A stretch of DNA of 6,986 nucleotides from Ignavibacteriales bacterium (GCA_016207985.1 JACQYX010000328.1:1-6986); one strand, 5' to 3'. Counted from the first letter of the stretch, positions 1 through 4,821 are shown. Made by a program: numbers and translations. Notes: generated by a model not told the origin, from the letters alone.

Positions 1-1
1 A

Positions 2-14
2 GCAGTAGAACTGC
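2..14 (+). repeat. Partial REP hairpin at window edge
   Basis: GCAGT-AGA-ACTGC forms a perfect 5-bp stem with the AGA loop typical of the main repeat family. The copy is probably cut by the window edge. From base 5 to 46 the sequence matches 4822-4863 with one mismatch (G13 against A4830), so this half-copy plus the next full copy is a unit that recurs after the transposase gene. Confidence 0.6.
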
Positions 15-25
15 GAAATCGGTGG

Positions 26-104
26 AGTCGGTAGTAGAACTACCTCCTAGCTGGCGGGACTGCTTCCCTGCCCTCTAGCTGTGAGGATGTTCCACATCCG
101 ACCT
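26..104. repeat. Compact REPIN-like unit (two inverted REPs)
   Basis: The left arm (26-52) is AGTC, then GGTAGT-AGA-ACTACC, then TCCTAGCT. The right arm (77-104) is AGCT, then GGATGT-TCC-ACATCC, then GACCT. Read on the opposite strand the right arm has the same layout as the left, with a different but still fully paired stem. The 24-bp spacer (53-76) separates them. Two inverted REPs with a short spacer are the usual architecture of a REPIN, the non-autonomous element moved by RAYT transposases. A longer relative with the same flanks lies at 4661-4816, just after a RAYT gene. The hairpins are plain in the sequence; mobility is inference. Confidence 0.75.
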
Positions 105-144
105 ATTAGGAAAAAGTTGAAACGATGAACTTATTATTTGGTGG

Positions 145-171
145 AGTCGGCATTAGAACTATCTCATAGCT
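145..171 (+). repeat. Degenerate REP copy
   Basis: The flanks are conserved (GGAGTCGG to the left, CTCATAGCT to the right) and the AGA loop is kept. The stem GGCATT/ACTATC no longer pairs properly, so this looks like a decayed copy. It is preceded at 117-133 by the word TTGAAACGATGAACTTA, which also precedes the REP copies at 3771 and 4661. Confidence 0.6.
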
Positions 172-189
172 TTTGCATTTTGAAGCCTC

Positions 190-240
190 AACTTCCCGAA
201 AGTTCAAGACCAGAATCTACCCTTTGACTTTCGGGAAGTT
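190..240. repeat. 14-bp inverted repeat upstream of the glycosyltransferase
   Basis: AACTTCCCGAAAGT (190-203) and ACTTTCGGGAAGTT (227-240) are perfectly complementary, with a 23-nt loop. The structure ends 48 bases before the glycosyltransferase start. No T-run follows on the + strand, so a simple intrinsic terminator is not well supported. It could be another mobile palindrome or a leader structure. Confidence 0.7.
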
Positions 241-288
241 CATGGGTTCTTTGGAAACTAAAAAATCTATTCCTACATTTTATTCGCA

Positions 289-1251
289 ATGGAAAATATC
301 ACAAAGAATACATTGGTCTCTATCGTCATTCCTGCATACAACACGGCAAGCTTCATCGGTCGTGCGCTTAAAGGCGTTCTCTCACAAACGTACCAAAACT
401 TCGAGGTTATTATCGTCGATGATTGTTCAACCGATAATCTTGCTGGAGTTTTATCTACCTTCAATGATAAAAGGATTCATGTTTATCACCACGCCGTAAA
501 TCGGGGAGGATCGGCAGCTCGTAATACCGGCATCAGCCACACTAAAGGGGAATATGTTGCATTCCTCGATAGTGATGATGAATGGCTGCCAACAAAGTTA
601 GAGAAACAACTCAAAGTGTTTCAATCTTCTTCTTCAGAGGTCGGAATGGTGTACACAGGCTGGCGATGGATAAAGGGAAAAGATGGTATAATAATTCAGT
701 ATAAAATTCCTGCTCACCGTGGTAATCTTCATCAATTATCACTTAGCGGCGATTGCATCGGGTCAATGTCAACACCGCTAATAAAGACAGTACTTTTGCA
801 CACCATCGGTGGTTTTGATGAGAAACTTCCTGCCCGGCAAGATTGGGATTTGTGGTTGCGTCTTTCAAAAATTTGCATGTTTGATTTTGTTCACGAAGTT
901 TTGGTTAATTACTATGTCCATCCTGAAAGTATATCAGGCAAAAATTTGAATAAAATCAGGGGGACTGAGATTGTAATTGAAAAATATCATGATGAATTCA
1001 AATCAATGCCATCGGCACTTGCCGGTCATTACATTGTGCTAACGATCCTTTATCTGATTGATGGTAATGTTACTAAGGCACGTGAAATGATGCGGAAATC
1101 GATTCAAACCGATCCACGTAACTGGAAAATTTACTGGAAGAATCTTGTACATATTACACTTTCTATTCTCCCCCGACCCGTGCGTATTCAGTTTTTTAAA
1201 ACGATGCGATTCATCAATAAAGATTTTTATTGGTTTCTGCTGGGGGCGTGA
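289..1251 (+). CDS. Family 2 glycosyltransferase (GT-A fold)
   Basis: This 320-residue protein transfers a sugar from a nucleotide-sugar donor to a glycan or lipid-linked acceptor at the cytoplasmic face of the membrane; the exact sugar cannot be read from sequence. The N-terminal GT-A domain is clear: VSIVIPAYN (10-18), VDDCSTD (43-49), NRGGSAARNTGI (71-82) and the metal-binding DSD at 94-96 within FLDSDDEW. A later block, GGFDE then QDWDLWLRL (174-192), is typical of the acceptor-side half. The C-terminal 100 residues are helical-looking with no obvious membrane span. The length is normal for soluble GT2 enzymes. The ATG at 289 lies 9 codons before the first conserved strand; no strong ribosome site precedes it. 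With gmd about 4.6 kb downstream on the same strand, a role in O-antigen or capsule synthesis is likely. Confidence 0.9.
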   Translation: MENITKNTLVSIVIPAYNTASFIGRALKGVLSQTYQNFEVIIVDDCSTDNLAGVLSTFNDKRIHVYHHAVNRGGSAARNTGISHTKGEYVAFLDSDDEWLPTKLEKQLKVFQSSSSEVGMVYTGWRWIKGKDGIIIQYKIPAHRGNLHQLSLSGDCIGSMSTPLIKTVLLHTIGGFDEKLPARQDWDLWLRLSKICMFDFVHEVLVNYYVHPESISGKNLNKIRGTEIVIEKYHDEFKSMPSALAGHYIVLTILYLIDGNVTKAREMMRKSIQTDPRNWKIYWKNLVHITLSILPRPVRIQFFKTMRFINKDFYWFLLGA

Positions 1252-1256
1252 AATAA

Positions 1257-1303
1257 TGCATTTCCTACTGGTTCCCAAAGTCCTCTTTGGGAAATACAAT
1301 GCA
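1257..1303. repeat. Nested hairpin just after the glycosyltransferase
   Basis: The inner stem TTCCCAAAG (1272-1280) pairs with CTTTGGGAA (1285-1293) around TCCT: nine perfect pairs. An outer stem TGCATT (1257-1262) pairs with AATGCA (1298-1303). It starts 5 bases after the stop codon. It could act as a transcript 3' end or stabiliser, but there is no T-run, and it resembles the other palindromic repeats here. Confidence 0.65.
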
Positions 1304-1367
1304 GTAGAGGTGGCATTCACGTTCCCAAACAGACAGACGGGATTGTCACACCGAGTGCTCCCGAACC

Positions 1368-1392
1368 GTCCCTCGCCCTTTGGGAGAGGGAC
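1368..1392. repeat. 7-bp stem hairpin
   Basis: GTCCCTC (1368-1374) pairs perfectly with GAGGGAC (1386-1392) around an 11-nt loop that includes CCCTTTGGG. It abuts the next REP copy at 1394. Confidence 0.5.
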
Positions 1393-1393
1393 T

Positions 1394-1491
1394 GCTGGGA
1401 AGTAGTTCCACTACTGACCAATAGTCTTGAAACTTGCCCGCCTTCGTCTCTCAGACTTCGGCGGGTAAACATTTACAATCCTCCACTCACC
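1394..1491. repeat. Composite repeat unit 1: REP plus symmetric hairpin
   Basis: The first part (1394-1419) is an inverted-orientation REP: GCTGGGA, then AGTAGT-TCC-ACTACT (1401-1415), then GACC. The second part (1425-1491) carries a striking symmetric hairpin: CCCGCC (1437-1442), TTC, GTCT, loop CTC, AGAC, TTC, GGCGGG (1460-1465). Both stems pair perfectly, and the two TTC triplets form a symmetric internal loop. The whole composite recurs at 1550-1670. Confidence 0.75.
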
Positions 1492-1505
1492 CCTCGCGCA
1501 ATTAT

Positions 1506-1531
1506 GGTCGGCAGTAGGAACTGCCTCCCAG
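1506..1531 (+). repeat. REP copy with GGCAGT stem
   Basis: GGTC, then GGCAGT-AGGA-ACTGCC, then TCCCAG. The flanks match the other forward copies, the stem differs (GGCAGT instead of GGTAGT) with the matching change on the other arm, and the loop is one base longer. Confidence 0.7.
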
Positions 1532-1549
1532 GATATGAGGTTGGCACCG

Positions 1550-1670
1550 AGCTGGGAAGTAGTTCTGCCGAAGGCATCCCTTTGGGACACTACTGATCCA
1601 TCCTCTTGAAACTTGCCCGCCTTCGTCTCTCAGACTTCGTCGGGTAAACATTCTCAATCCTCCATTCACC
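1550..1670. repeat. Composite repeat unit 2 with expanded loop
   Basis: This repeats unit 1, but the REP loop is expanded. The outer stem AGTAGT (1558-1563) pairs with ACTACT (1589-1594). Inside it lie two adjacent mini-hairpins: TGCC-GAA-GGCA (1566-1576) and TCCC-TTT-GGGA (1577-1587). The extra segment is 22 bases, the only length difference from unit 1 between GCTGGGA and the second module (53 against 31 bases). The second module (1604-1670) matches 1425-1491 at 63 of 67 positions; one of the changes leaves a mismatch in its GC stem. Confidence 0.75.
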
Positions 1671-1714
1671 ACTCACCCCTCACCAACTCACCACTCACCA
1701 ATTAACTACTCACC
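1664..1714 (+). repeat. Degenerate ACTCACC heptamer array
   Basis: The heptamer ACTCACC occurs at 1671, 1686, 1693 and 1708, with a variant ATTCACC at 1664 and related bases between. A single similar stretch also ends unit 1 (CACTCACC near 1484). It is a simple-sequence tail to the composite repeat; I see no gene in it. Confidence 0.6.
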
Positions 1715-1741
1715 CTTTTACCATTCAGCAATTTTCCAAAG

Positions 1742-1758
1742 AATTCTTTATATTGTTT
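1742..1758 (+). promoter_or_regulatory. Candidate promoter, copy 1
   Basis: The 17-mer AATTCTTTATATTGTTT is found here and again, base for base, at 4904-4920 ahead of the mntA-like gene. TATATT (1749-1754) is one base from a canonical -10 box; no good -35 box is visible. The box ends 24 bases before the start codon at 1779. The duplication ahead of two separate nucleotidyltransferase cassettes is the main argument. Confidence 0.4.
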
Positions 1759-1778
1759 AACAATTATAACCAATCGTC

Positions 1779-2375
1779 ATGAGTACAGTTAGAGTGAAAC
1801 GAATACGCAATAAAAATTCCGAAAAAGATTTGATATATTGGGCATCGAAATCACCTGGGGAGCGGGTAAGTGCTGTTGAAATTCTCAGACAACAATGGTA
1901 TAAAATCAGAAATGAACGTCCCATCCCGATGAATCGGGACGAAGATTTCTTCGCATTATTAAACGAACAGAAAGTTAAGTTTCTAATCATCGGTGCATAT
2001 GCACTTGCTTATCACGGCTGTCCGAGATACACGGGAGATATAGATATTTTTATTTCTGCTGATCCAAACAATGCGGCAAAAATTGTAACTGCGATTGAGT
2101 TGTTCGGTTTTAAAAATGTCGGTATAACACAAAATGATTTTCAAAAGCCTGATATTATAATTCAACTTGGTTATCCTCCACTAAGGATTGATCTCGTGAC
2201 CGAGATTAATGGGATCTCATTTACCACTGCATGGAAAAATCGGGAAAAAGGATTTTTTGGAAGGCAGAAAGTATTTTACATTTCAAAAAAAGATTTCATC
2301 AGAAATAAGAAAGCAACCGGTAGAGTAAAAGATAGACTCGACGTTGAACTTCTCGGCGGTAAATTCAGGAAGTAA
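1779..2375 (+). CDS. Nucleotidyltransferase with extra N-terminal domain (toxin-antitoxin-like)
   Basis: This 198-residue protein has two parts. Residues about 51-198 form a small nucleotidyltransferase-fold domain: VKFLIIGAYALAYHG (66-80), RYTGDIDIFI (83-92) with metal ligands D87 and D89, and a third acidic residue D138 in LRIDLV. The end, SKKDFIRNKKATGR (169-182) then KDRLDVELL, is typical of this family, whose members often sit in toxin-antitoxin or abortive-infection cassettes. Residues 1-48 (VRVKRIRNKNSEKDLIYWAS to about RNERP) resemble a small protein I recall as usually encoded separately just upstream; here it is in one frame with the enzyme. The junction lies on a palindrome (TCCCGA, 1924-1929, and TCGGGA, 1934-1939). 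Met51 (1929) could be an internal start, but it has no visible ribosome site. The substrate is unknown. Confidence 0.75.
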   Translation: MSTVRVKRIRNKNSEKDLIYWASKSPGERVSAVEILRQQWYKIRNERPIPMNRDEDFFALLNEQKVKFLIIGAYALAYHGCPRYTGDIDIFISADPNNAAKIVTAIELFGFKNVGITQNDFQKPDIIIQLGYPPLRIDLVTEINGISFTTAWKNREKGFFGRQKVFYISKKDFIRNKKATGRVKDRLDVELLGGKFRK

Positions 2376-2378
2376 CTT

Positions 2379-2406
2379 AGCTGGGAGGATGTTCTACATC
2401 CGACCT
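2379..2406 (-). repeat. REP copy directly after the nucleotidyltransferase stop
   Basis: AGCT, then GGATGT-TCT-ACATCC (2387-2401), then GACCT. The stem pairs perfectly. It starts 3 bases after the stop codon, so it would lie at the 3' end of the transcript, where REP hairpins often protect mRNA; that role is inference. Confidence 0.7.
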
Positions 2407-2531
2407 TAAGGGATGCAAGTGAACAAAGTGAGATGGAGTCGAAACCTGATTATACCCAAATCCGTGTTCAGCTTAACATTTACTGCTTTACAGAATTCCG
2501 AATTCCATCTACGCTTAAGTCTTCAACTTCT

Positions 2532-2606
2532 CCCACCAGAAAAATGGCGGGCGAGTTGGCGGAATGTCTGCGGTCGAAGCCTCATTACGCAACCATGAAG
2601 GTTGCG
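2532..2606. repeat. Third repeat family, compact copy
   Basis: CCCACC (2532-2537) faces GGCGGG (2546-2551) with one mismatch; GGCGGAATGT follows at 2558; then CGCAACC (2588-2594) pairs perfectly with GGTTGCG (2600-2606) around ATGAA. The order GGCGGAATGT, then CGCAACCATGAAGG, then TTGCGGCTACA recurs at 3644-3724, where extra sequence splits the last two blocks. The region reads as repeat DNA; short open frames here have no support. Confidence 0.6.
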
Positions 2607-2935
2607 GCTACAGCCGGATGCCGTGCGACGGTAGTGTCATAGTTTGAAATTGGAATATAATAAGGAAATATTAAAAATTTGACTTTAACTATTCTATTCC
2701 TTAAACTATATCTGTAATTGTGACGATTAATGTTAATTAATATAATTTGGGAAATTATTATCGTTCATAATTTTTTTCCTCTTTTAAAGGATCAAAGTCC
2801 TTATTTTATTACCATTTTAGACAGTGGAACAATTTTTGTGAATTTTTGTATCATAATACAGAAACATGTTTTATTGATCTGCTTACATAGAAATATTGCT
2901 GGAATACTTCCCTACTACTAACGAGAAAAAGCGTA
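2607..2935. other. AT-rich intergenic stretch, no gene seen
   Basis: After the repeat block the sequence becomes strongly AT-rich. It holds a promoter-like pair at 2679-2707 and a weak hairpin AAGGA/TCCTT (2787-2802) followed by ATTTTATT, which may be a poor terminator. A 63-codon frame here (from 2730) is rich in Ile and Phe as expected from AT-rich noise. The composition differs from the flanking repeats and genes. Confidence 0.5.
2679..2707 (+). promoter_or_regulatory. Candidate sigma-70-like promoter
   Basis: TTGACT (2679-2684) matches the -35 consensus at 5 of 6 positions; TAAACT (2702-2707) matches the -10 at 4 of 6; the spacing is 17 bases. It would give a leader of about 220 bases before the HicB-like gene. 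In AT-rich DNA such matches arise by chance, and the host may use a different consensus. Confidence 0.3.
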
Positions 2936-3256
2936 ATGCGTGACCCTATTCGTCTTCGAATAATCGGATTTAACCACGAGGGAAATTTCCGCCTAACCTG
3001 TCTTGAAACTAATGTGGCGATTCAGGCGGAAACACTTCAAGGTGCTAATCAGAAGATGCAGGATGCCCTCCTATCCTATTTCCAGACTTTTGAGAAAGAG
3101 GAGATAGAAGCTGGTGCGTATCTGAGAAAAGCTTCCATGAAATACTACGTCATGTGGCACATGGCGCGTCTTTCTCTGAGTTGGAAATGGATAACTGTGT
3201 TCTTCCGATCATTTATTACATACGATCCACGATCCAACCAGCTTAAACTTGCCTAA
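2936..3256 (+). CDS. HicB-like antitoxin (putative)
   Basis: This 106-residue protein sits directly before a HicA-like gene and overlaps it by 8 bases, the arrangement expected for a co-translated toxin-antitoxin pair. Residues 5-49 look like the degraded-RNase-H HicB fold: strands around IRLRIIGF and GNFRLTCLETNVAIQAET, then a helix QGANQKMQDALLSYF (35-49). The second half (52-106) is rich in Trp, Tyr, Phe, Arg and Lys and is not a normal HicB DNA-binding tail (no clear helix-turn-helix or ribbon-helix-helix). It ends TYDPRSNQLKLA. The ATG at 2936 follows GAGAAAAAGCG, a weak ribosome site. The call depends largely on the partner gene; it could instead be an unrelated small protein of a divergent pair. 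Confidence 0.55.
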   Translation: MRDPIRLRIIGFNHEGNFRLTCLETNVAIQAETLQGANQKMQDALLSYFQTFEKEEIEAGAYLRKASMKYYVMWHMARLSLSWKWITVFFRSFITYDPRSNQLKLA

Positions 3257-3542
3257 GAAATACCCAATTCTTGCATGTAAAGAGGTCTTGGCAATCCTCG
3301 CTTATTGGGGATTCGTTAATGCCAATCAGGTTGGTAGCCAAGCGCAATTTGTTACAACCATTAAAAATAAAAAACGTAGGGTAACAGTTGATATGAGTTT
3401 CAGTGAATTTGACGACTTTCTTCTTCATAGTATGATAAATCAATCTGGATTAACACGCGAGGAATTTTATCTCTGTACTAAAGCTACAGCTAAGAAGATT
3501 AATGGAAGATTTACAGATTACAAAAAAGTTTCAACTAAGTAG
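3249..3542 (+). CDS. HicA-like mRNA interferase with altered active site (putative)
   Basis: This 97-residue protein resembles HicA toxins, double-stranded-RNA-binding-fold ribonucleases that cut mRNA. Visible family features are the first helix KEVLAILAYWGFV (11-23), the QVGSQAQFV strand (27-35), RRVTVDM (43-49) and a C-terminal helix region with MINQSGLTREEF. In HicA the motif is G-S-H with a catalytic His; here codon 31 is CAA, giving Gln. The toxin may therefore be inactive, or the family may use another residue. The start is TTG at 3249, inside the last codons of the upstream gene (8-base overlap), which suggests translational coupling; the next Met is residue 49, too late. No terminator is obvious after the stop. 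Confidence 0.65.
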   Translation: MPKKYPILACKEVLAILAYWGFVNANQVGSQAQFVTTIKNKKRRVTVDMSFSEFDDFLLHSMINQSGLTREEFYLCTKATAKKINGRFTDYKKVSTK

Positions 3543-3614
3543 CGGGTCAGTTTCAGTCAACTAATCTTACCAAGTCTTCATCCGTCCATAAGTTTTTAGC
3601 CGCAGACTTCTTTA

Positions 3615-3720
3615 TCCGCCTCCCCAAAGGGGTCCTTCGGACTGGCGGAATGTTCGCGTGTGTGTCAACAACGCAACCATGAAGGCGTTGTCCTGAGGAT
3701 TCTATCCGAAGGATTGCGGC
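3615..3720. repeat. Third repeat family, expanded copy
   Basis: The first part has outer stem TCCGCC (3615-3620) and GGCGGA (3644-3649) enclosing CCCC-AAA-GGGG (3622-3632) and TCC-TTC-GGA (3633-3641). The second part is CGCAACCATGAAGG (3672-3685), then 28 extra bases, then TTGCGGCTACA (3714-3724). The extra bases include TCC-TGA-GGA (3691-3699) and most of ATCC-GAA-GGAT (3704-3714). The compact version without the 28 bases is at 2588-2613. CAACGC (3669-3674) can also pair with GCGTTG (3685-3690), so the two copies may fold differently. Confidence 0.65.
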
Positions 3721-3770
3721 TACACGATGATGTCCATGAGGAAGAAATTGAAACGGTGAATTTGCCCTCT

Positions 3771-3798
3771 AGCTGGGAGGATGTTCTACATCCGACCT
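3771..3798 (-). repeat. REP copy
   Basis: AGCT, then GGATGT-TCT-ACATCC (3779-3793), then GACCT, the same as the copy at 2379-2406. It is preceded by TTGAAACGGTGAATTT (3748-3763), a near-copy of the word at 117-133 and 4631-4647, and by GCCCTCT, which also precedes the inverted arm at 77. Confidence 0.7.
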
Positions 3799-3843
3799 TG
3801 AAGGCTGCGCTCTAGCCATTGGGATTTGCGAAAATAATTATTT

Positions 3844-4053
3844 ACTGACGTTACGCATAAATGTGTTGAGAACTTGATGGACTTTATAATCCCAAGTCCC
3901 GTAGGGACGAAATCTTTATAGAATTTAAAAAATATGGTCATTTGAACCCCGTTAGGGGTGAAATAGTTATTTTTATGTCGCTCCGATGGAGCTTTGCATC
4001 TTTTCTGAATTGCATTCTATACACATATCGCACCTACGGTGCGTAACATCAGT
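3844..4053. repeat. Hairpin array upstream of the RAYT gene, with inverted ends
   Basis: Four short hairpins occur in a row: GTCCC-GTA-GGGAC (3896-3908), ACCCC-GTTA-GGGGT (3946-3959), GCTCC-GAT-GGAGC (3980-3992) and CGCACC-TAC-GGTGCG (4029-4043). The first is followed by GAAATCTTTATAG. Read on the other strand the fourth has loop GTA and is followed by GATATGTGTATAG, matching 10 of 13 bases, so the first and fourth are inverted copies with different, still paired stems. The array is bracketed by ACTGACGTTACGC (3844-3856) and GCGTAACATCAGT (4041-4053), complementary at 12 of 13 positions. The array ends 35 bases before the transposase ATG, so it is the best candidate for its cognate repeat. 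Activity is inference. Confidence 0.7.
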
Positions 4054-4088
4054 TATTTACTTTTAGTGAAATTTATAATAGGGAAATT

Positions 4089-4634
4089 ATGTCACACTGG
4101 AAATTCATACCTGAAACAGAAGACCAATTGTATTTTCTAACATCAAGCATCATCTATTGGACGTATATTTTTAACGAACCTACATATTTCGAAATTATAA
4201 TCGAGAGCTTAAAACATTGTCAGCAGCACAAATCGCTCATCATCGCTGGATACGTCATCATGCCAAATCATCTTCATCTTATCTGTGCTGGATCGAAGGA
4301 ACGTAAACTTGCTGATACCATGCGTGATTTTAAACATTACACAGCATGTAAAATACTCGACAATCTGCGTTTAAGTCAACGATGGAAGGAATTAGAAATT
4401 TTCCATAGAGCAGCAATCAAGGAAGGTAAAGGAAATGAACATAGGTTTTGGACCGAAGGCACACATCCAATTTTGGTTGACACCGAGAAAATGTTTCAAG
4501 AAAAATTAAATTACATGCACAATAATCCGGTTAGAAAAGGATTTGTTGCCGAACCAGAACATTGGTTGTATTCAAGTGCTAGGAATTATATTCTCGGAGA
4601 TCATTCGATTTTAAAGGTTGAATGTTACAATTGA
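4089..4634 (+). CDS. REP-associated tyrosine transposase (RAYT, IS200-like Y1 family)
   Basis: This 181-residue HUH endonuclease is of the type that nicks single-stranded DNA at REP hairpins and is thought to spread REPINs; it does not normally move as a classical insertion sequence. The HUH motif is MPNHLHLI (58-65) with H61 and H63. The likely nucleophile is Y142 in LNYMHNNPVRKG (140-151), followed by HWLYSSARNY (158-167), the usual C-terminal signature of this family. FWTEGTHPI (120-128) is another family-typical block. The length is normal, so the gene looks intact. TATAGGGAAATT ahead of ATG 4089 is a weak ribosome site. Repeats flank both sides: a GTA-loop hairpin array upstream and an AGA-loop REPIN downstream. 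The stop codon lies inside a 17-base word (4631-4647) that recurs next to other REPs. Confidence 0.88.
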   Translation: MSHWKFIPETEDQLYFLTSSIIYWTYIFNEPTYFEIIIESLKHCQQHKSLIIAGYVIMPNHLHLICAGSKERKLADTMRDFKHYTACKILDNLRLSQRWKELEIFHRAAIKEGKGNEHRFWTEGTHPILVDTEKMFQEKLNYMHNNPVRKGFVAEPEHWLYSSARNYILGDHSILKVECYN

Positions 4635-4660
4635 AGCGATGAACTTATCGAAGTCGGTGG

Positions 4661-4816
4661 GGTCGGTAGTAGAACTACCTCCGAGCTTTCTAAGGAGGTT
4701 AAGCTGGGAGGAGGTCAACAGTAGACCAGCCCGACACCTGCCCGACAGTCAGGCGGGTCTGGCTGGCGGAACTGTTTCCCAGCTCTCTGGCTGGGAGGAT
4801 GTTCCACATCCGACCT
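4661..4816. repeat. Expanded REPIN-like unit after the RAYT
   Basis: The left arm (4661-4687) has GGTAGT-AGA-ACTACC; the right arm (4789-4816) has GGATGT-TCC-ACATCC in inverted orientation. These are the same arms as the compact unit at 26-104. The spacer is 101 bases instead of 24 because an 83-bp palindromic element (4702-4784) lies between them. Bases 4762-4816 align with 49-104, so the added material lies to the left of that junction. Confidence 0.7.
4702..4784. repeat. 83-bp multi-step palindrome inside the REPIN
   Basis: Successive paired segments are AGCTGGGA (4702-4709) with TCCCAGCT (4777-4784), AACAGT (4717-4722) with ACTGTT (4771-4776), CCAGCC (4726-4731) with GGCTGG (4761-4766), and at the tip ACCTGCC (4736-4742) with GGCGGGT (4752-4758), one mismatch. 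The left half (4709-4750) matches 6945-6986 exactly over 42 bases, up to the window end. Confidence 0.7.
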
Positions 4817-4821
4817 GTGAG

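Noticed and set aside
173..499. 108-codon frame overlapping the glycosyltransferase start
   Set aside because: It is out of frame with a well-supported GT2 gene and includes the 14-bp inverted repeat.
1145..1405. 86-codon frame over the end of the glycosyltransferase and following hairpins
   Set aside because: It is mostly a frame shadow of the GT2 gene plus hairpin sequence.
2413..2642. Two overlapping short open frames (61 and 69 codons)
   Set aside because: They cover repeat DNA shared with 3640-3730 and overlap each other in different frames.
2730..2921. 63-codon hydrophobic open frame, possible small membrane protein
   Set aside because: It lies in very AT-rich DNA, has no ribosome site, and the Ile/Phe/Leu bias is what AT-rich noise gives.
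3844..4053. CRISPR-like array
   Set aside because: The hairpins differ in sequence and their spacing is irregular; there are no identical direct repeats and no cas gene.
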